Assembly (NCBI GenBank): GCA_019914995.1
Contig: CM034132.1
Location: 6,371,524 to 6,435,523 of the forward strand
Length of the DNA: 64,000 bases
DNA from: Acanthochlamys bracteata
Taxonomy: Eukaryota; Streptophyta; Magnoliopsida; Pandanales; Velloziaceae
Direction of reading: 5' to 3'
Shown: positions 61,140-64,000 of the stretch, piece after piece
Numbering within the stretch: position 1 is the stretch's first letter
Layout: every line of letters starts with the position of its first letter
Notes under the pieces: model-generated
Databases searched by the model: none
What the model saw: the letters and a program-made list of their open reading frames with translations, nothing else
Told to the model about the DNA's origin: nothing
Position numbers and translations under genes: made by a program

Positions 61140-62225
61140 CTTTTATAGTACGAGTTGCCCGGACCAATCTTATTAGATATTGGTTGAGATATATCTATAT
61201 TTTTTAATCTTTATTCAATAAAATTAGTGTCAATTACTAACTAAAATTCAAACTATTTCATTTTTTGCGGAGAAGATTAGTAAATTAATAGGTAAACTTT
61301 GTTGTTCAAGAGATTGTTATAGCTTCGGAGATTCCAATTTATTAAATGTAAATTTGAAAATATACGTAAACTTATTAGTAGGTAAATATTCTTGGAACTC
61401 AAAAAGTTATAAACCAAAATTAGCATCCAATATTACAAATTGAAGTTCATCCAATTTCACAAAAATAAGTTCGTTATCCTATTATGAGAATTTAGTATTA
61501 CTACTCTACACTGCGGTCGACTTTGATATTGTTGTAAATAGGGAACTGATCTTGTAAATATAGTGTTAACTGGCCTTATTTGTTGAGAATTTCAATGAAC
61601 TGGTTTTGCAAGCGGTAAACATAGTTAACAATTTTTTAATAATGATACAAAGTGGACTACTTTTCAAGCCAATAGTGCAAATTATTGAAGTGGCCAGATT
61701 TCGATAAATTAAATTTGCAAAATCGGGCCTATACCCAAAACAGAAGTTTAATAGATAGCGTGTGACTATTGTGAAACAAGCAATGAGTTTCGGTAGTTAG
61801 ACTGTCATGGTGGTGCAGAAAAGTATATTTCACATACTACATAATATATATTGTTTTGTACCTATATAAACTATCACCGAGGGAAAACAATCAGGAGATT
61901 CATGTTTCGAAACTCGGTGAATATTTTGAAGTGCTTACGAAAAAAAAATTTTTTTAAAAATAATAATAAAAATAACTAATAAAAAGATTTTATTATGTAG
62001 AAATTTTTTTGTACTTCAAAAATTTTTTAAAAATTTTGTAGAATATTTTATGAACTTTATTAAGAAACATGAAATAAAAAATTTAGAAAGAAAAGTCCTC
62101 CCAAATATGTTCTTGAATTAAAGCAACAAGTGGCACTAAAATATTGAAAAAATCTAGTTTTCTAAAATCTATATTTACTACTTTGAGATTTCTATCAAGT
62201 GATATTTTAATACTAAATTAAGAAA
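61140..62225. other. AT-rich sequence between two hAT-like elements
   Basis: No gene seen. About 61915-62115 is an AT-rich dispersed-repeat member (gtgaatattttgaagtgctt ... ctcccaaatatgttcttg) closest to those at 51440-51662 and 18930-19145. Confidence 0.45.
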
Positions 62226-62233
62226 CAAATAAG

Positions 62234-63534
62234 CATAGTTGTAAAATCTGACCCGGCAATCAATCCGAATTTGTATCCGGATCAACGAGTCGCGGGTCAA
62301 TCCGCCGGGTCAGAACTAACAATATAGCAACTTCTCTTTCAGTTGCACTTGAATTATGCTCTATTCAAGTCGGAAAAAACCAGCAATCACTACTGAATTA
62401 TTCCTAAACTAGTCACGATCATCTATCTTAAAATAGAGAAACCAACAAAGAAGCTACAAAAATTCATCAACATAGTTATCCAAAAGCTGTAGTAGTAAAT
62501 TACTCAACCAATTCATAGGCTCGATCAAGTGAAAAGAGGCTTAAAGGTGGAAAAAATTTACTTGTATCTTTACTTGCCTTGATTGGATTTAACTTCCGCC
62601 TGGTACTTAGTCTTTGCAGTATCGAGCGGGTACAACACGGTGGCTCACCAGCGCTCCTACAGCTCCTGTTGTCGCCTCCGATAACGATTTCCAATCCAAT
62701 CCCGACATCTCAACTCAATTCTCGAAGTTAAACCCCCTAACAATAATAATAACAAAAATTCTCCAACAAAAACAACAAGTAGAGAGATTGATCCTGATCC
62801 ACCACCTAACCCTTTTAGAATAGGAATCTAAGTTTCTAGACAACTTCTATGCTTTGAAGAATTTTGAGTTTGTGGAATTGTTGAGGATTGCTGGGCAGAC
62901 TCCGTCGAAAGATTGGAAGGATTCGAACCAATCCCAGACATTAGTTGGCCGGCGAATAGAATGAGCAGAGCAACTAGTAGGGCGAGCAGAACCGAACAAC
63001 GGAGCTCGATCGGACGTAGAGACTGGACCTCAAGTAAAATTAGGGCTCGGACTTCGGAGCTGCGAGCTGTGGTTAAACTTGAGCACCAATAGCGTGACGT
63101 CGGAGGACCAGAGCCGGCGTTGCAACGGCGATCGAGCTCGGACGAAACGGAGATGGAGCCACGGTCGAAGAAAGAAAGGAAAATAGGAACCAGTTTGATG
63201 TCAGAGGAGTGGAGCTGGCGTCGCAGCGGCGATCGAGAGCTCGAACGAACGGGATCGAGCAGCAGCGAAAGGAGAAATGGGAAAGAGGAAAAAAATGCAT
63301 TCGTTTACTCGTGTCGGTGAAACAATAAAAGTCCAAATGTTTAACCTAACGAACTAACATGTTAATATTTTTTTTTAAATTTTGAATGATCCGTTCAGCC
63401 GGGTCAATGATTTAACCGTGAACCGTCCGGATCGACTGCATTAACGAGTTTATTACTAACTCAAACCGGTTTGTGCACCGGATCGATAATTTCCGGACCG
63501 ATCCGGACGGGCCGGTCCGAATTTTACAACTATG
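62234..63534. mobile_element. Non-autonomous hAT-like element, 1.30 kb
   Basis: Terminal inverted repeats are CATAGTTGTAAAATCTGACC on the left and, reverse complemented, CATAGTTGTAAAATTCGGAC on the right: 15 identical bases. A perfect 8 bp target duplication, caaataag, flanks it (62226-62233 and 63535-63542). Both subterminal regions are rich in 'ccggatc', 'gggtcaat' and 'ccggtccga' units. The interior (about 62880-63300) is more GC-rich, with two imperfect copies of a phrase holding 'caacggcgatcgagctcgga' and 'cagcggcgatcgagagctcg'. No transposase is visible; the open frames inside (for example near 62830-62930, FLDNFYALKNFEFVELLRIA) are unrecognised and may be captured DNA. Confidence 0.88.
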
Positions 63535-63542
63535 CAAATAAG

Positions 63543-64000
63543 CCCATAGATAAAAGTTCACAATAGCAAATTTATTTTTTATCACACAATAAAAGAACAC
63601 TCTCAGTAAGTCTATAAGCATTGAAACCTTTGTGAGAACATTATCTAGACTGATGCCTTCAAATAAATAGAATTCCATATGGGTGCATACCACAGAAAAC
63701 ATAATAAAAATTAAGGATAAATCCAGATAAAATCATAAATTTATGGACAAACCCAAATCTAAACACGCACAAAGTTCAACCTTAGAAAAAAAAGAACAGA
63801 AAAGAAAACCAGCAGTAATTAATTATAGAAAGAACTATAGATAGATCGAAGCCATAAATAAAACAGATAACTTCAAAAATGTTGCTGTAATTCTTAGAAT
63901 AAATCCAGGAAATTAACGAATGAAAGGGGAAGACAGGGAGAGGATGTTCAGAGTTGTCATCTCAAGTTCCGCCTAAGAGAGAAGACGAGCGGGAAGGAAT
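63543..64000. other. Right edge, no supported gene
   Basis: Purine-rich, A-rich sequence. The minus strand near 63900-64000 has a C/T-rich stretch and an ATG-led frame of 15 residues, which could be the leader of a minus-strand gene beyond the window. That is too little to call. Confidence 0.4.

Noticed and set aside
63120..63320. 66-residue charged frame in the right hAT-like element
   Set aside because: It comes from GC-rich imperfect repeats (ggcgatcgagctcg type); no similarity to a transposase.

Overview
This is a window of plant nuclear DNA, most likely from a eudicot. The grounds are GT-AG introns, an AT-rich background and a dense load of plant-type transposable elements (CACTA, hAT, PIF/Harbinger MITEs, LTR retrotransposons with initiator-tRNA-Met primer sites). 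I cannot name the species. I saw no bacterial or organellar genes, no CRISPR array, and no tRNA or rRNA gene.

Genes. The one complete, apparently intact host gene is a stand-alone NUP96/SAR3/MOS3 nucleoporin. It lies on the plus strand at 52615-58169, in five coding exons whose junction phases all agree, giving 1018 residues. It keeps the HFS autoproteolysis motif of the Nup98/Nup96 peptidase domain. At the left edge are the end of an open frame for a possible one-pass membrane protein (1-156) and an unidentified minus-strand multi-exon gene or decaying gene (about 6.1-8.9 kb). The latter's introns and one exon have been duplicated in tandem towards 11.8 kb.

Transposable elements, left to right. 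A PIF/Harbinger-like MITE (3451-3746). A degraded 4.0 kb CACTA element (13365-17383, AGT target duplication) with a minus-strand TNP2 remnant. A 759 bp hAT-like element (17986-18744). An old LTR retroelement start (20239-21511). A long-LTR, apparently non-coding retrotransposon of LARD type (5' LTR 21582-24637; interior to 27849; truncated 3' LTR to 30104). A 198 bp minisatellite (30662-31318). A second CACTA element, broken TNP2 plus a second En/Spm gene, whose right end is at 43463. A related LTR fragment split by a second copy of the first MITE (43464-43970). LTR remnants at 45.5-46.3 kb and nested LTRs at 48.15-49.46 kb. A 1.25 kb unit at 49.55-50.8 kb. Finally two related non-autonomous hAT-like elements to the right of NUP96 (59998-61139 and 62234-63534).

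Most notable points. The region between the second CACTA's transposase genes and its right end contains intron-bearing pieces of another gene. Five exon-like blocks (38147-39157) read as the C-terminal half of the DNA polymerase epsilon catalytic subunit, with stops and a deletion. The 49.55-50.8 kb unit carries two exons resembling the STAS-domain end of a sulfate transporter. Both look like DNA-level gene capture by transposons. The two CACTA elements are damaged in complementary ways: one TNP2 keeps catalytic-core sequence that the other has lost.
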